NCBI GenBank assembly: GCA_026397235.1
Contig: JAPLVG010000021.1
Span: 1 to 49,417, forward strand
Direction: 5' to 3'
DNA length: 49,417 nt
Source of the DNA: Candidatus Berkelbacteria bacterium
Lineage (GTDB): Bacteria > Patescibacteriota > UBA1384 > XYA2-FULL-43-10 > CAINNR01
Part shown: piece after piece, positions 40,174 through 49,397 of the stretch
How the letters are laid out: each line of letters opens with the position of its first letter
Position numbering within the stretch: position 1 is the stretch's first letter
Program-made: the position numbers and the translations under genes
Notes under the pieces: model-generated
What the model saw: the letters and a program-made list of their open reading frames with translations, nothing else
Databases searched by the model: none
Told to the model about the DNA's origin: nothing

Positions 40174-40602
40174 TTAATTATGTGACAACAAATTATTTAT
40201 TGCCTGTTTTAATTGTGCGTCTGGGATATTACTATCCTCGTGTGCAATCAGATTTCGAATTTTGTGCCCCTGCCAAATACTATTATATACATCTGCTGGG
40301 ATATCTTTTTCTGCCGCTCGTAGTCTATCGGCGAAAGTGCTACCTTGATAATTCTTCTTTTTCAAGATCCAATCGGCCAATTTATCTGCTTCCATCACTG
40401 CGTGTCGAAGTTCAAATTGATTGTCTGAATTTGATAATTTCGCAATTTCATTTTTCTTCGAAATCAAGTATTGCTGATCTGCAAGTGATAATTTCTTACT
40501 CTTTTTTAAACCGCGAAATGGCAATTTTACCAACCACCAAACACCGCGAAAAAAGCCAATGACAATTTTTTCCAGTATAGTTTGTTGGTTTCGTTTAACC
40601 AT
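40174..40602 (-). CDS. HEPN-like helical protein
   Basis: 142 aa. A basic amphipathic N-terminus (FFRGVWWLVKLPFRGLKKSKK) may touch the membrane. Residues from about 60 on are helical, with EADKLADWILKKKNY, then STFADRLRAAEKDI and HKIRNLIAHED. The last contains R-x4-H (RNLIAH), the HEPN nuclease-like motif; Asp/His-rich IAHE endings are common in HEPN proteins of unknown role. It overlaps the cyclophilin gene by 1 nt and gatB begins 5 bp downstream. RNase activity is possible but unproven. Confidence 0.6.
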   Translation of the reverse strand: MVKRNQQTILEKIVIGFFRGVWWLVKLPFRGLKKSKKLSLADQQYLISKKNEIAKLSNSDNQFELRHAVMEADKLADWILKKKNYQGSTFADRLRAAEKDIPADVYNSIWQGHKIRNLIAHEDSNIPDAQLKQAINNLLSHN

Positions 40603-41249
40603 TATTTTATTACTACATCCTTAAGATAAACTGAGACAGTCGGCACTTCTTTTTCATTTACCTCATGCACTTCAATTTTCTTTACTACGTCCATGCCCTC
40701 AACCACCTGACCGAATGATGTGTATTTTCCGTTCAATGATTCTTGTGCGTCTGCAGTCGTGATAAAAAACTGCGAATCATTTGTGTTGGCTCCAGCATTG
40801 GCCATACCGACAATACCAGCTGCAAAATTTAAATCCGATATTTCGTCATCAATTTGATGTCCTGCTCCGCCAGTACCAGTGCCGGTAGGATCACCTGTCT
40901 GAATCACAAAGCCCTTAACAACTCGGTGCCATATCATGTTGTGATAAAAACCATCCTTTGCCAGTCCAATAAAATTGGTAACAGTTGTTGGCGCTTTGTC
41001 GGCACACAATTCAATTTTAATATTTCCTTCAGAAGTTTCCAATATTGCATACTTACCATGAGGAATATATTTTGCATAGACAAACGGGTAAGCGATTAAA
41101 GCCAAAATACAGATGGTGAATACTATAAAAATTGGTGACATAAAAAATCTCCTTGGATCAAAAATATTTGACTTAGCTTTAACTTCTTCTCGCTGTGCAG
41201 CTAGTTCTTCCAATTTCTTTTCTTTTCGTTGGCGTTGTTTTCTGCCCAT
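40602..41249 (-). CDS. membrane-anchored cyclophilin-type peptidyl-prolyl isomerase
   Basis: 215 aa. The N-terminal Lys/Arg/Glu-rich coiled coil (about 1-27) and one membrane helix (about 37-58) precede a cyclophilin domain: FYHNMIWHRVVKGFVIQTGD (catalytic Arg and Phe), then MANAGANTNDSQFFIT and SFGQVVEGMDVV. It should speed proline isomerisation of exported proteins at the outer face. It sits in the gat gene cluster. Confidence 0.92.
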   Translation of the reverse strand: MGRKQRQRKEKKLEELAAQREEVKAKSNIFDPRRFFMSPIFIVFTICILALIAYPFVYAKYIPHGKYAILETSEGNIKIELCADKAPTTVTNFIGLAKDGFYHNMIWHRVVKGFVIQTGDPTGTGTGGAGHQIDDEISDLNFAAGIVGMANAGANTNDSQFFITTADAQESLNGKYTSFGQVVEGMDVVKKIEVHEVNEKEVPTVSVYLKDVVIK

Positions 41250-41260
41250 AATTTATACGT

Positions 41261-42145
41261 TTATATTACTAAAATCGCTCCAGTTATCATTAATATTATA
41301 GCAATTACTTTAATTACAATCGCATCCCTGCCTATCTCCTCTTTCAAAATCTTCGGGTAGAAAATGCTAATCAATATGGCGAACACTAATACAAACAACG
41401 GTTGAACTGATGATAATGCGTTCGTTAATGTCACATAACCAGTTACCGCAGCAGCAGTCATTAAAGCGACTGCTGTCAAATTCAATATCTCAGACATTGT
41501 CATTAGAGAAAATGATTTCAGGCCGTTATCTTTAGCCGCATAAACTAAATCGTTTTTGTAGATGAATACCAAAGGAATTATTGCAAGGAAGGAACCAATT
41601 CTTAAATAGCTAAAAACTGTCCAGTAATCAGTAAACCCTACCAAGTACTTCGTAATGACCTGACTAATTGCACAACAAATTGCAGCAAAAATCATAAACC
41701 AAAAAGATTTAGAAAATTTAAATCGTTCACCTTTTTTATATCCAATCAGGTACGCACTCATCACTATTAATCCAATTGCCACATATTTTATGAAACTAAA
41801 ATGTTCACCTAAAAACATCGCGGCAAAGATTGCGATAAATACCGGAGAACTCTGAAACAGAGGTATTGCCGCAGACACTTCTGAATCTTTAATTCCATAG
41901 AAATAAAACAATGTCATGCCAGCATAAACAACTCCGCCAATAAGACCTAATAATATATTGCTAGTCGAAAGCGAACCAAAACCGCTGATGAAATATACAA
42001 TTATAGCGCTTATGATTGCAAGGAAACCAAAAAACATTAATGGCACAACTGGGCGCTTCACTAAATTCGAAACAACATATTTATCGTTTATGTTAACAAC
42101 TGCTAGTGTCATGCCTGCGAGTAGTGCGAGCCAAGTCCAACTCAT
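41261..42145 (-). CDS. EamA/DMT-family transporter
   Basis: 294 aa with ten predicted membrane helices in two EamA repeats (about residues 1-140 and 150-294). The end of each repeat has the usual FLGEHFSFIKYVAIGLIVMSAY and EEIGRDAIVIKVIAIILMITG pattern. It probably exports small metabolites or amino acids. The substrate is unknown. Its ATG overlaps the gatA stop by 4 nt. Confidence 0.88.
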   Translation of the reverse strand: MSWTWLALLAGMTLAVVNINDKYVVSNLVKRPVVPLMFFGFLAIISAIIVYFISGFGSLSTSNILLGLIGGVVYAGMTLFYFYGIKDSEVSAAIPLFQSSPVFIAIFAAMFLGEHFSFIKYVAIGLIVMSAYLIGYKKGERFKFSKSFWFMIFAAICCAISQVITKYLVGFTDYWTVFSYLRIGSFLAIIPLVFIYKNDLVYAAKDNGLKSFSLMTMSEILNLTAVALMTAAAVTGYVTLTNALSSVQPLFVLVFAILISIFYPKILKEEIGRDAIVIKVIAIILMITGAILVI

Positions 42146-43623
42146 TTAATCTCCGGTTTCTTTAAATGATGTTCAGTTGCTCTCTGAAAAGCATCCGCTA
42201 TTTCAATGATTTTGCCTTCTCCCAAGTGCGGGCCAATAATTTGCATACCAACAGGCAAGCCAGTAGATGTAAAACCAGCAGGTACCGACATGGCTGGAAC
42301 ACCAGCGGGATTTATCGGTACTGTATTAACATCGGCCAAATACATTGAAAGTGGATCTTCAAGTTTCTCACCAATTTTGAAAGCTGGGAAAGGAGAAACT
42401 GGCGTGATTAAAACGTCATACTTTTTGAAAGCGTCTTCGTATTCTCTTTTAATTAGTGAGCGAACCTGAGAAGCTTTTTTGTAATATGCATCGAAATAGC
42501 CCGATGACAGAGTATAGGTTCCCATCATGATTGAGCGCTTGGCTTCATTGCCGAAAGCCTCTGTGCGATTTTTGAAATATAGGTCAATGAGATCTTTAAT
42601 CTTCGTCTTATCTTTTTTAAGGTTTGAATAACCATAACGGATACCATCATAGCGTGCCAAATTTGACGATGCTTCCGACTTGGCAATAATGTAGTACATG
42701 GCAATGGCAAAATCGGTTGACGGCAAGCTCATTTCCTCAACTTCAGCCCCAAGTGATTCTAGTTTCTTGATTGCATCCTTTAGAATTTTATCAACTTCCG
42801 CGCTCAAACCTTGGCCATAAAATTCTTTCGGTATTCCAATTTTTTTGCCTTTGATATCTTTGCCTAAAAAGCTGGTGTAATCTGGCAGTTTTTCTTTGAC
42901 GGTAGTTGAATCAAGTGGATCATTACCAGCAATGATGTTTAGAATGATGGCAACATCAGCGGCAGATTTTGCTATTGGGCCAATAGTATCAAACGATGAA
43001 GCATAGGAAACAACTCCATTTCGCGAGACCAAACCATAAGTCACTTTTAAACCAGTGGCCGAACAAAAACTGGCTGGCTGGCGGATTGACCCACCAGTGT
43101 CAGTGCCTAGCGCAAACAAACATTCATCAGCGGCAACCGCGGCAGCTGATCCACCGGATGAACCACCAGGGACGCGCGAAGTATCCCAAGGATTATGTGT
43201 TGGGCCAAACGCAGAATTTTCTGTCGATGATCCCATGGTAAACTCGTCGGTATTAACTTTGCCCAACATTATGGCTCCGGCATTTTCTAGTTTTTCTACG
43301 ACTGTAGCATCATACGCAGGAATAAAATCTTCTAAAATTTTTGAAGCGGCGGTAGTTTTAACACCTTTTGTGCAAAAAACATCCTTTAGTGCTACTGGGA
43401 TTCCATCCAAATCTGACAACGGTTTGCCATCGACGTATCTTTTATCAGATTCCTTGGCTTGCGCACGAGCAATCTCAAAAGTTTTTGTAATGTAAGAATT
43501 AATTTCCGGCTCGACTTTTTCTATCCGTTCAATTATGGATTCCAAAATTTTAGATGATGTTATTTCACCTGCTTTTAATTTCGTTGATGCTTCTTGAATT
43601 GTTAATTTATATAGATTTTCCAT
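42142..43623 (-). CDS. gatA: Asp/Glu-tRNA amidotransferase subunit A
   Basis: 493 aa. Amidase signature with the Ser-cisSer-Lys triad: Lys in VALKDVFC, cis-Ser and nucleophile Ser in GGSSGGSAAAVAADECLFALG followed by TDTGGSIRQPASFC. It releases ammonia from glutamine for GatB. It follows gatC by 31 bp. Confidence 0.98.
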   Translation of the reverse strand: MENLYKLTIQEASTKLKAGEITSSKILESIIERIEKVEPEINSYITKTFEIARAQAKESDKRYVDGKPLSDLDGIPVALKDVFCTKGVKTTAASKILEDFIPAYDATVVEKLENAGAIMLGKVNTDEFTMGSSTENSAFGPTHNPWDTSRVPGGSSGGSAAAVAADECLFALGTDTGGSIRQPASFCSATGLKVTYGLVSRNGVVSYASSFDTIGPIAKSAADVAIILNIIAGNDPLDSTTVKEKLPDYTSFLGKDIKGKKIGIPKEFYGQGLSAEVDKILKDAIKKLESLGAEVEEMSLPSTDFAIAMYYIIAKSEASSNLARYDGIRYGYSNLKKDKTKIKDLIDLYFKNRTEAFGNEAKRSIMMGTYTLSSGYFDAYYKKASQVRSLIKREYEDAFKKYDVLITPVSPFPAFKIGEKLEDPLSMYLADVNTVPINPAGVPAMSVPAGFTSTGLPVGMQIIGPHLGEGKIIEIADAFQRATEHHLKKPEIK

Positions 43624-43654
43624 TCCAATATTATTATTTTTTATCTATTATCTA

Positions 43655-43975
43655 TTATTTATTTTCAAAAACTCCCGGAACCTTAATCGATCCGTTTTCA
43701 ACCTCGGGAACGTTTGATAATAAATCGTCGCGCGATTCCTTCCCAGATGGATTCTTTATTTCATCTGCACGAAAAACATTGGTAAGCCCAGTAACCTGCG
43801 CTGTTGGTTCCACGCCAGTTGTATCAACATTGCTCAAAAGCTCAAAATTCTCTAAAACCGCAGAGAGCTGACCAGCAAATTTCTCTTCCTCAACATTTGT
43901 GAGTTCAATACGAGCAAGCTGGGCGACATTTAACACCCAGGTTGAATCTCCTGATTTTTTAATTTCTTCTGACAT
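43655..43975 (-). CDS. gatC: Asp/Glu-tRNA amidotransferase subunit C
   Basis: 106 aa, usual length. VAQLARIELTNVEEEKFAGQLSAVLENFELL is the GatC helical signature and FRADEIKNP the conserved D-x-x-R/A-E-like loop. It clamps GatA to GatB. It is first gene of the gatCA block. Confidence 0.95.
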   Translation of the reverse strand: MSEEIKKSGDSTWVLNVAQLARIELTNVEEEKFAGQLSAVLENFELLSNVDTTGVEPTAQVTGLTNVFRADEIKNPSGKESRDDLLSNVPEVENGSIKVPGVFENK

Positions 43976-44235
43976 TTGATCTCATTCTAGCACTATTAAT
44001 TCCCAACTTCAAGATGGCTTTTGCTGGCATTTAATATATTTTATTCTGTACTAATCATCAACAAAGTATTATCGATTTGGCGCGATCGCACCAAATCGAT
44101 AATTTTATTTAGATCAAAATCATTTTTATCATTCGCAAAAATTCTGCTTCGGATAAAATTTTGGTTCCGAATTTTTTCGTCCACGCACTAGAACAAGTTC
44201 GGTGCGGGACTTCGCTATCTTTTACGGCAAAACTA
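43976..44235. other. intergenic gap between ligA and gatC
   Basis: No gene. It holds the perfect palindrome at 44068-44103 and, near 44183-44216, a hairpin fragment (CGCACTAGAACAAGTTCGGTGCGGGAC) related to the tRNA-Arg D-loop insertions. Confidence 0.6.
44068..44103. repeat. perfect palindrome related to R4
   Basis: 13-bp perfect arms ATTATCGATTTGG/CCAAATCGATAAT with centre CGCGATCGCA. The core CGATTTGGnGCGATCG resembles the R4 insertions in prmC. No T-tract for ligA, so a terminator role is weak. Confidence 0.7.
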
Positions 44236-46257
44236 TTACTTAACTAATTTTAGAAATTCATTTTCAGTTATGATCTTCGTTCTCAACCGCTTCGCCTTAT
44301 CCAATTTAGACCCCGGCTCGTCACCAACAACCAAGTAATCTGTTTTTGAGGTTACAGACGATGAAACACGGCCGCCGTTTTTGACAATTAATTTGTGTGC
44401 ATCATCGCGCGGCATCGATTCCAGTAAACCGGTGACAACAAAAGATTTACCGCCCAATTTTTTTGAAACGACAGGGGAGTGAAATGGTTTAATTTTAACG
44501 CCAAGTTTTCGTAATTCTTTGATAATTTCTAAATGTTTTTTGTCGGAAAAATACTGCTCAAAGGATTTACCAACTGCTTCACCTACTCCGTAAATTGCGT
44601 CCAGGTCCTCTTTTTTCAGCGACAATATCTTTTCGATTGTACCAAATTGCGCCGCAATATCATTGGCAGTTTCAGCACCGACATGGCGAATTCCCAGCGC
44701 ATATAAAAATTTTTCAAGTGATATTTCTTTACTCTTATCAATCGCTTCAATAATGTTTACCGCCGATTTTTCGGCAAAACGCTCCAGTGGTTGTAAATCA
44801 CCTTCTTTTAATTTGAAGATGTCAGCTGGGTTGCCAACCAATCCGACGTTCATTAATTGTTCAATAATCTTTGGCCCCATGCCGTCAATATCAAAAGCAT
44901 TTTTTGAAACAAAAAATTCAAGCTGCCGCATTTGCCGGGTTGAACAATTATTATCGGCGCAGTAATAATCCACCTCGTCGGCTTTTTTTGTTACCTTGCC
45001 ACCGCAAACCGGACAACTCTTCGGCATGTGAAAAGTTTTCTCATCACCATTGCGCATTGATTTAATTACCTCTTTGACCTCCGGAATCACGTCTCCGGCT
45101 TTGCGGATGATAACAGTGTCGCCAATTCGAATATCTTTTCGGCCAATTTCATCAGCATTGTGCAAAGTTGCCCGCGAAACCGTTGATCCAGCAACAATTG
45201 TTGGCTCCATTACCGCCACCGGAGTTAACTTTCCAGTTCTGCCAACTTGAACGATGATATCTAGTATTTTTGATGTCGCTTCCTCAGCGGCGAATTTGTA
45301 GGCAATAATTCCTCGTGCCGCTTTGCCAACGACTCCCAGCCGATCAAAAGCTTTTTTATTGTCAAGAACAACGACAACGCCATCGGTTTGATACGGTAAT
45401 TTCTCCCTTGCTGATTCCCAGTGTTTCAAAAATTCTTTTACCTCAGCTAAATTGCGGCAAAGTTTATTATTTTTATTGACTTTAAAACCTAAACACTCGG
45501 CTAAATCATGTTCCTGATGATGTTTGTCTAACCCGACCTTTGAGGCTACAGCGTAAACAAAAAAATCTAGTTCCCGCTCCGCAGTTATTTTGGAATCAAG
45601 CTGGCGGATAGAACCAGCAGCAACATTTCTCGGGTTGGCATATTTTGCCAAGTCGGATTTTTCCCGGCCGGCATTTAATTTTTCAAAATCAGCTCTTGAT
45701 AAGAACGCCTCGCCGCGAACTTCAAATCGACCAGGAAGTACACCTCGTAGGTGTACTTCGGTTGATCGCAACCGTAATGGTATCGAATTTATTGTTTTCA
45801 AATTTTGTGTTACATTTTCACCGATTGAGCCATTACCACGAGTTGAACCTTGAACCAAAACTCCGTCTTCGTAAATTAATGAAACCGCCAAGCCATCCAT
45901 TTTTAGTTCGACAAAATAACCATTTTCTTCAATGGCATTTTTAGCGCCCAATTTTATTAACCGCTCCTCCCATTTTTCTAGTTCTTCAAAATTAAAAACG
46001 TCATTAATCGAAAGCATTCGCGAATCGTGTTTTACCTTTTCAAATTTCTTCACCGGCTCGGCCCCAACTCTTTGTGTCGGTGAATCTGGCGTGATTAAAT
46101 CAGGATATTCCTCTTCTATTTTTTCTAGTTCTCGGAACAATGAGTCATAAACGGCATCTGAAATCTTCGGCTTGTCTAGAACATAGTAAAAATAACGATG
46201 TTGATTCAACTCGCCGCGCAATTTTTCTATTCGATTTTTAGCTTCTTGCTTATTCAT
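44236..46257 (-). CDS. ligA: NAD-dependent DNA ligase
   Basis: 673 aa. Ia domain, adenylation domain with KMDG (VELKMDGLAVSLIYEDG), OB fold, four-Cys zinc finger (CPVCGGKV and CADNNC), HhH repeats and C-terminal BRCT (KSFVVTGLLESMPRDDA). It seals nicks using NAD. An in-frame palindrome (45735-45759) adds about six residues (within RSTEVHLRGVLPG) between PLRL and RFEVRGE. It overlaps the upstream 119-aa gene by 8 nt. Confidence 0.98.
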   Translation of the reverse strand: MNKQEAKNRIEKLRGELNQHRYFYYVLDKPKISDAVYDSLFRELEKIEEEYPDLITPDSPTQRVGAEPVKKFEKVKHDSRMLSINDVFNFEELEKWEERLIKLGAKNAIEENGYFVELKMDGLAVSLIYEDGVLVQGSTRGNGSIGENVTQNLKTINSIPLRLRSTEVHLRGVLPGRFEVRGEAFLSRADFEKLNAGREKSDLAKYANPRNVAAGSIRQLDSKITAERELDFFVYAVASKVGLDKHHQEHDLAECLGFKVNKNNKLCRNLAEVKEFLKHWESAREKLPYQTDGVVVVLDNKKAFDRLGVVGKAARGIIAYKFAAEEATSKILDIIVQVGRTGKLTPVAVMEPTIVAGSTVSRATLHNADEIGRKDIRIGDTVIIRKAGDVIPEVKEVIKSMRNGDEKTFHMPKSCPVCGGKVTKKADEVDYYCADNNCSTRQMRQLEFFVSKNAFDIDGMGPKIIEQLMNVGLVGNPADIFKLKEGDLQPLERFAEKSAVNIIEAIDKSKEISLEKFLYALGIRHVGAETANDIAAQFGTIEKILSLKKEDLDAIYGVGEAVGKSFEQYFSDKKHLEIIKELRKLGVKIKPFHSPVVSKKLGGKSFVVTGLLESMPRDDAHKLIVKNGGRVSSSVTSKTDYLVVGDEPGSKLDKAKRLRTKIITENEFLKLVK
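45735..45759 (-). repeat. palindromic insertion inside ligA
   Basis: Perfect 10-bp arms GAAGTACACC/GGTGTACTTC with a 5-nt loop, within the adenylation domain. It encodes Glu-Val-His-Leu-Arg-Gly-Val-Leu in frame. Confidence 0.75.
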
Positions 46258-46609
46258 CAGATTTGTCTTGTGAATTTATTGAATTCTCCACGGCCGTTAA
46301 CATTTCTTGATTATATTTTTCAACTGTTGGAGCATTACAGTTCATAACCATTATCTTTCCATTTTGGATAAAGATCGTCCAGCAACCCGGTCGCAAGTGC
46401 TGACCTTCTTTGATCAAATAATCAAAATTGTTTCGCATTCCAGATGTCGAGCCACCAAGCTCCCGATGAATTTTTGTTGCCAATTCCACCCGCTGCTCGT
46501 CATTCCAAGTTTCCGGAATTTTGATTTCAATTGTGTCGTTGTTATCACTATAACAACTACGAACTTCAAAAGTCGGTGAATCTGAACCAATTTTTTCTTT
46601 TTCTCCCAT
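46250..46609 (-). CDS. 119-aa conserved-looking protein, unknown
   Basis: 119 aa from ATG 46609, which has GGAG at 6 nt; a TTG at 46624 is the only alternative. The protein is acidic, with beta-like start (FEVRSCYSDNNDTIEIKIPE), a helix (EQRVELATKIHRELGG) and CWTIFIQNGKIMVMNCNAP. It contains three cysteines without a metal pattern. It overlaps ligA by 8 nt, hence is cotranscribed. No family recognised. Confidence 0.7.
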   Translation of the reverse strand: MGEKEKIGSDSPTFEVRSCYSDNNDTIEIKIPETWNDEQRVELATKIHRELGGSTSGMRNNFDYLIKEGQHLRPGCWTIFIQNGKIMVMNCNAPTVEKYNQEMLTAVENSINSQDKSDE

Positions 46610-46639
46610 TTTTACTCCAAACAACTTAAAAAATCCCTA

Positions 46640-46669
46640 TTGACAAAACACATTTGGCTTTGTTATAAT
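46640..46669 (+). promoter_or_regulatory. consensus sigma70 promoter antisense to the NYN gene
   Basis: Perfect -35 TTGACA (46640-46645) and perfect -10 TATAAT (46664-46669), 18 bp apart, on the plus strand. It is the only fully consensus promoter pair that I noticed in the window, and points to no downstream protein gene. Confidence 0.7.
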
Positions 46670-47229
46670 TGTAACAGAATCACTACGAAAAGGCTCCAAA
46701 CGGGTTTCGTCCCTAAGGGGTCCTTTTCTTTTTTTTGGCTCCGAAAAACAAGTTTTGGTTTCAGAACATCCAAAAAAGCCACAAATTTGCCCTTAGTAAT
46801 TTTGCGCAAAAGTGAAGAGTATTTTCTGTTACTCGGCGCAAGAACGGTCTTCAGTTTTTCTTTTCCGATTAAATAATCAACCAAACAGGCAAAATCGCCA
46901 TCGCTGGTGACAATGATCGCTTTATCAAAATTCTTAAATTCGATCATTGTGTGTAGCACTAACTCTGCATCGCAATTGCCTTTTATTTTTCCATCAGAAT
47001 CACTAAGAGTCGGTTTAAAAATCAGAATATAGCCATATTCCTGTAACATTTGATACAAAACCTGGTTTCCATCAATATAGCCGATAAAATAGTAAGCTTT
47101 TTTGACCTGATATTTATCCTCTAAATATTTTCTGAATTTTTTCAGATCTAATTTCCAACCGAGCTCTTTAATTCCCAAATTCAAATTCTGTCCATCGATA
47201 AAAGCATAATTTTTTGATTCATTCTTCAT
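46663..47229 (-). CDS. NYN-domain (LabA/DUF88-like) nuclease
   Basis: 188 aa. YAFIDGQNLNLGIKELGW gives the first acidic Asp and Asn. GNCDAELVLHTMIEF and IIVTSDGDFACLVDYL provide the remaining Asp residues of the PIN-like active site (pattern G-x-x-D and SDGDF). NYN proteins cleave RNA with metal ions. The last 25 residues (after LVFRSQ) look like a recent read-through: they are encoded across the antisense promoter and terminator. Monocistronic between typA and the ligA block. Confidence 0.87.
   Translation of the reverse strand: MKNESKNYAFIDGQNLNLGIKELGWKLDLKKFRKYLEDKYQVKKAYYFIGYIDGNQVLYQMLQEYGYILIFKPTLSDSDGKIKGNCDAELVLHTMIEFKNFDKAIIVTSDGDFACLVDYLIGKEKLKTVLAPSNRKYSSLLRKITKGKFVAFLDVLKPKLVFRSQKKEKDPLGTKPVWSLFVVILLQL
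46676..46736 (+). ncRNA. candidate short antisense RNA to the NYN nuclease mRNA
   Basis: A start about 7 nt after the TATAAT and an intrinsic terminator (GAAAAGG 46687-46693 pairing with CCTTTTC 46722-46728, then eight T residues) define an RNA of about 61 nt. An inner CTCC/GGGG stem supports folding. It is complementary to the last codons of the NYN-domain gene. It might act as an antisense regulator or be an unrelated small RNA. No known family recognised. Confidence 0.45.
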
Positions 47230-47315
47230 AGACTTATTATATCAATCTATGACGAAAAGTGAATGTGATTTATCTGTGCGATATCTGCGCAGTAGATCCG
47301 TGGGCTTACCTCAAT

Positions 47316-49127
47316 TTATTTCTTTGCTCGGTTTCGCTGGGTTGCATCCAAAATCTTTTTTCGCAAACGTAGTGCTGTTGGCGTCACTTCCAAGAGTTCG
47401 TCATCTTCCAAAAAGTCGACACATTGTTCAAGTGATAATGTTGTTGGCGGCGTTAGAACTGTGATCATGTCAGAACTGGCAGCTCGAATATTAGTTAACT
47501 GTTTTTCTTTGGTGACATTAATTTCCATATCCCTATCGGTTGGATTTTGACCGACGATCATGCCAGTATAAACCTCGGTTTGCGGTGGAATGAATGTAAT
47601 GCCTCGTTGCTGAGCAATATTTAGTCCGTAAGCCACAGTTTTTCCTGGACCAAAAGCAATTAGAACTCCGGTTCGGCTTTTTGGCAGAGCAGGACCGACT
47701 TTTTCGTATCGTAAAAATAGCGAATTTATAACTGCCGTGCCCTTGGTTGCAGTCATTAAAACATTTCGTAAACCAAGTGTTCCGCGGGTTGGAATTTCAA
47801 AAATTAATCTGGTTGTACCGTCAGCATTTTCATTTTGGTGCATTAGCATTCCTCGGCGACGAGAAATTTCGCCAATAACATTTTGGGCAAAATCACTTTT
47901 TACGTCAATGGTTAGTTCTTCAACTGGCTCAGATAGGATTCCATCAATTTCCCTTGTAATAACTTCCGGTTTCCCGACCTGAAGTTCATAGCCTTCTCGT
48001 CGCAAATTTTCGATAAATACTGACAAGTGAAGTTCGCCGCGGCCGGACAGAATATAATTTGCGTCTTGTGAATCATCAAGTCGCATCGAAACATTAGTTT
48101 CTAATTCTTTTTTGATCCGGTCCAAGAGCTGCCGGGCCGTTACAAATTTCCCTTCGCGTCCGGCAAATGGTGAGGTATTAGCGTAAATTGATATTCGAAG
48201 AGTGGGCTCCTCAATTGCAGGCGCAGGTAACGCTTCTGGATTTAACGGATCGGCAACCGTATAGCCGATTGTGGCATTTTTGAGTCCAGCAATTGAGACA
48301 ATGTCGCCAGATTCAGCTTGAGAGACTTCAACTTTTTTCATCCCAGAATTTAGATAGATTTTTTCAATTTTACCACTGCCGACAACGCCATTTTCATCTA
48401 ACAAAATAATTGGCATACCAGATTTGGCAATACCATTTTTAATTTTTCCAACAGCATATTTACCCATAAAGCTATCATAATCAAGCGCTGAAACTAGCAT
48501 CTGAAACGGCTGCTCGTCGTTTTTTTCCGGCGCCGGGATATAGTCAATAATTGCGTCCAAAATTGGAGTTAGATCAGCATCAGCATTAAAATCTGCCGGC
48601 ATTTCCCTCCAAGCTTTTCCATTACGCCCAAGCGCATAATAAATTGGGAATTCCAATTGCTCGTCGGTTTGTGCCATATCCAAAAATAAATCGTAGGTAT
48701 TGTTTATGGTTTTTTGCAAATCAGCATTTTGTTTGTCAATTTTATTAATAACGACAATAATCTTTAAGCCCAATTCAAATGCTTTCTTTAATACAAATTT
48801 AGTTTGTGGCATCGGCCCTTCCCCAGCATCAATAACCAAAATAGCTCCTTCAGCCATGTTCAGTGTTCGTTCAACTTCACCACCAAAATCAGCGTGCCCA
48901 GGAGTGTCAATGATATTGATTTTCACACCTTTGTAATTAATGGCAGTGTTTTTGGCCAAAATTGTAATTCCCCGCTCGCGTTCCTGATCGTTTGAATCTA
49001 AAATTAGATCTTGGTCCATGTAGGCTTCGTTATCGCGAAAAGTTTTTGACTGTTTCAAAAATCCGTCCACTAGTGTGGTTTTGCCATGATCAACGTGAGC
49101 GATAATTGCAACATTCCTTAATTCCAT
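47316..49127 (-). CDS. typA: ribosome-associated GTPase TypA/BipA
   Basis: 603 aa. G1 [11 protein letters not shown]3 [15 protein letters not shown]4 NKIDK. EF-G-like domains II, III and V and the BipA-specific C-terminal domain ([20 protein letters not shown], with ALRLRKKIL at the end) follow. It acts on ribosome assembly and stress adaptation. A strong promoter lies about 106 bp upstream. Confidence 0.97.
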   Translation of the reverse strand: MELRNVAIIAHVDHGKTTLVDGFLKQSKTFRDNEAYMDQDLILDSNDQERERGITILAKNTAINYKGVKINIIDTPGHADFGGEVERTLNMAEGAILVIDAGEGPMPQTKFVLKKAFELGLKIIVVINKIDKQNADLQKTINNTYDLFLDMAQTDEQLEFPIYYALGRNGKAWREMPADFNADADLTPILDAIIDYIPAPEKNDEQPFQMLVSALDYDSFMGKYAVGKIKNGIAKSGMPIILLDENGVVGSGKIEKIYLNSGMKKVEVSQAESGDIVSIAGLKNATIGYTVADPLNPEALPAPAIEEPTLRISIYANTSPFAGREGKFVTARQLLDRIKKELETNVSMRLDDSQDANYILSGRGELHLSVFIENLRREGYELQVGKPEVITREIDGILSEPVEELTIDVKSDFAQNVIGEISRRRGMLMHQNENADGTTRLIFEIPTRGTLGLRNVLMTATKGTAVINSLFLRYEKVGPALPKSRTGVLIAFGPGKTVAYGLNIAQQRGITFIPPQTEVYTGMIVGQNPTDRDMEINVTKEKQLTNIRAASSDMITVLTPPTTLSLEQCVDFLEDDELLEVTPTALRLRKKILDATQRNRAKK

Positions 49128-49232
49128 AATGTTTTCTCAACAAAAAAATTGAATAATTTTGTGAATTATTGATTAATAGATCGCCGACAGAGCGCGCTTG
49201 AGACTTCTACCAAACAATATTTGTATACTATA

Positions 49233-49261
49233 ATAGTACGCTGTTTTTCTTAATTTGTCAA
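49233..49261 (-). promoter_or_regulatory. promoter of typA
   Basis: Perfect -35 TTGACA (49256-49261) and -10 TACTAT (49233-49238) with 17-bp spacing on the minus strand. Confidence 0.75.
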
Positions 49262-49283
49262 GAACATTTTTGTCATTTGTTAG

Positions 49284-49352
49284 CCCAAAATTAAAATTGC
49301 ACCTGTCCACGCTTAAAACACCCATATTTCCAAATTAAAATTGCACTTGCAC
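49284..49352. repeat. direct repeats AAATTAAAATTGCAC
   Basis: CAAAATTAAAATTGCACCTG (49286-49305) and CAAATTAAAATTGCACTTG (49331-49349) lie 45 bp apart, directly upstream of the truncated gene. They could be the end of a transposable element or binding sites. Confidence 0.5.
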
Positions 49353-49397
49353 TTTTGCTCTAAACTTTAATCTAAACAATTAAAGAAAAGGAGCTAA

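Noticed and set aside
44068-44103. Terminator for ligA
   Set aside because: No T-tract follows on the minus strand and it lies over 130 bp past the ligA stop; it is listed as a palindrome.
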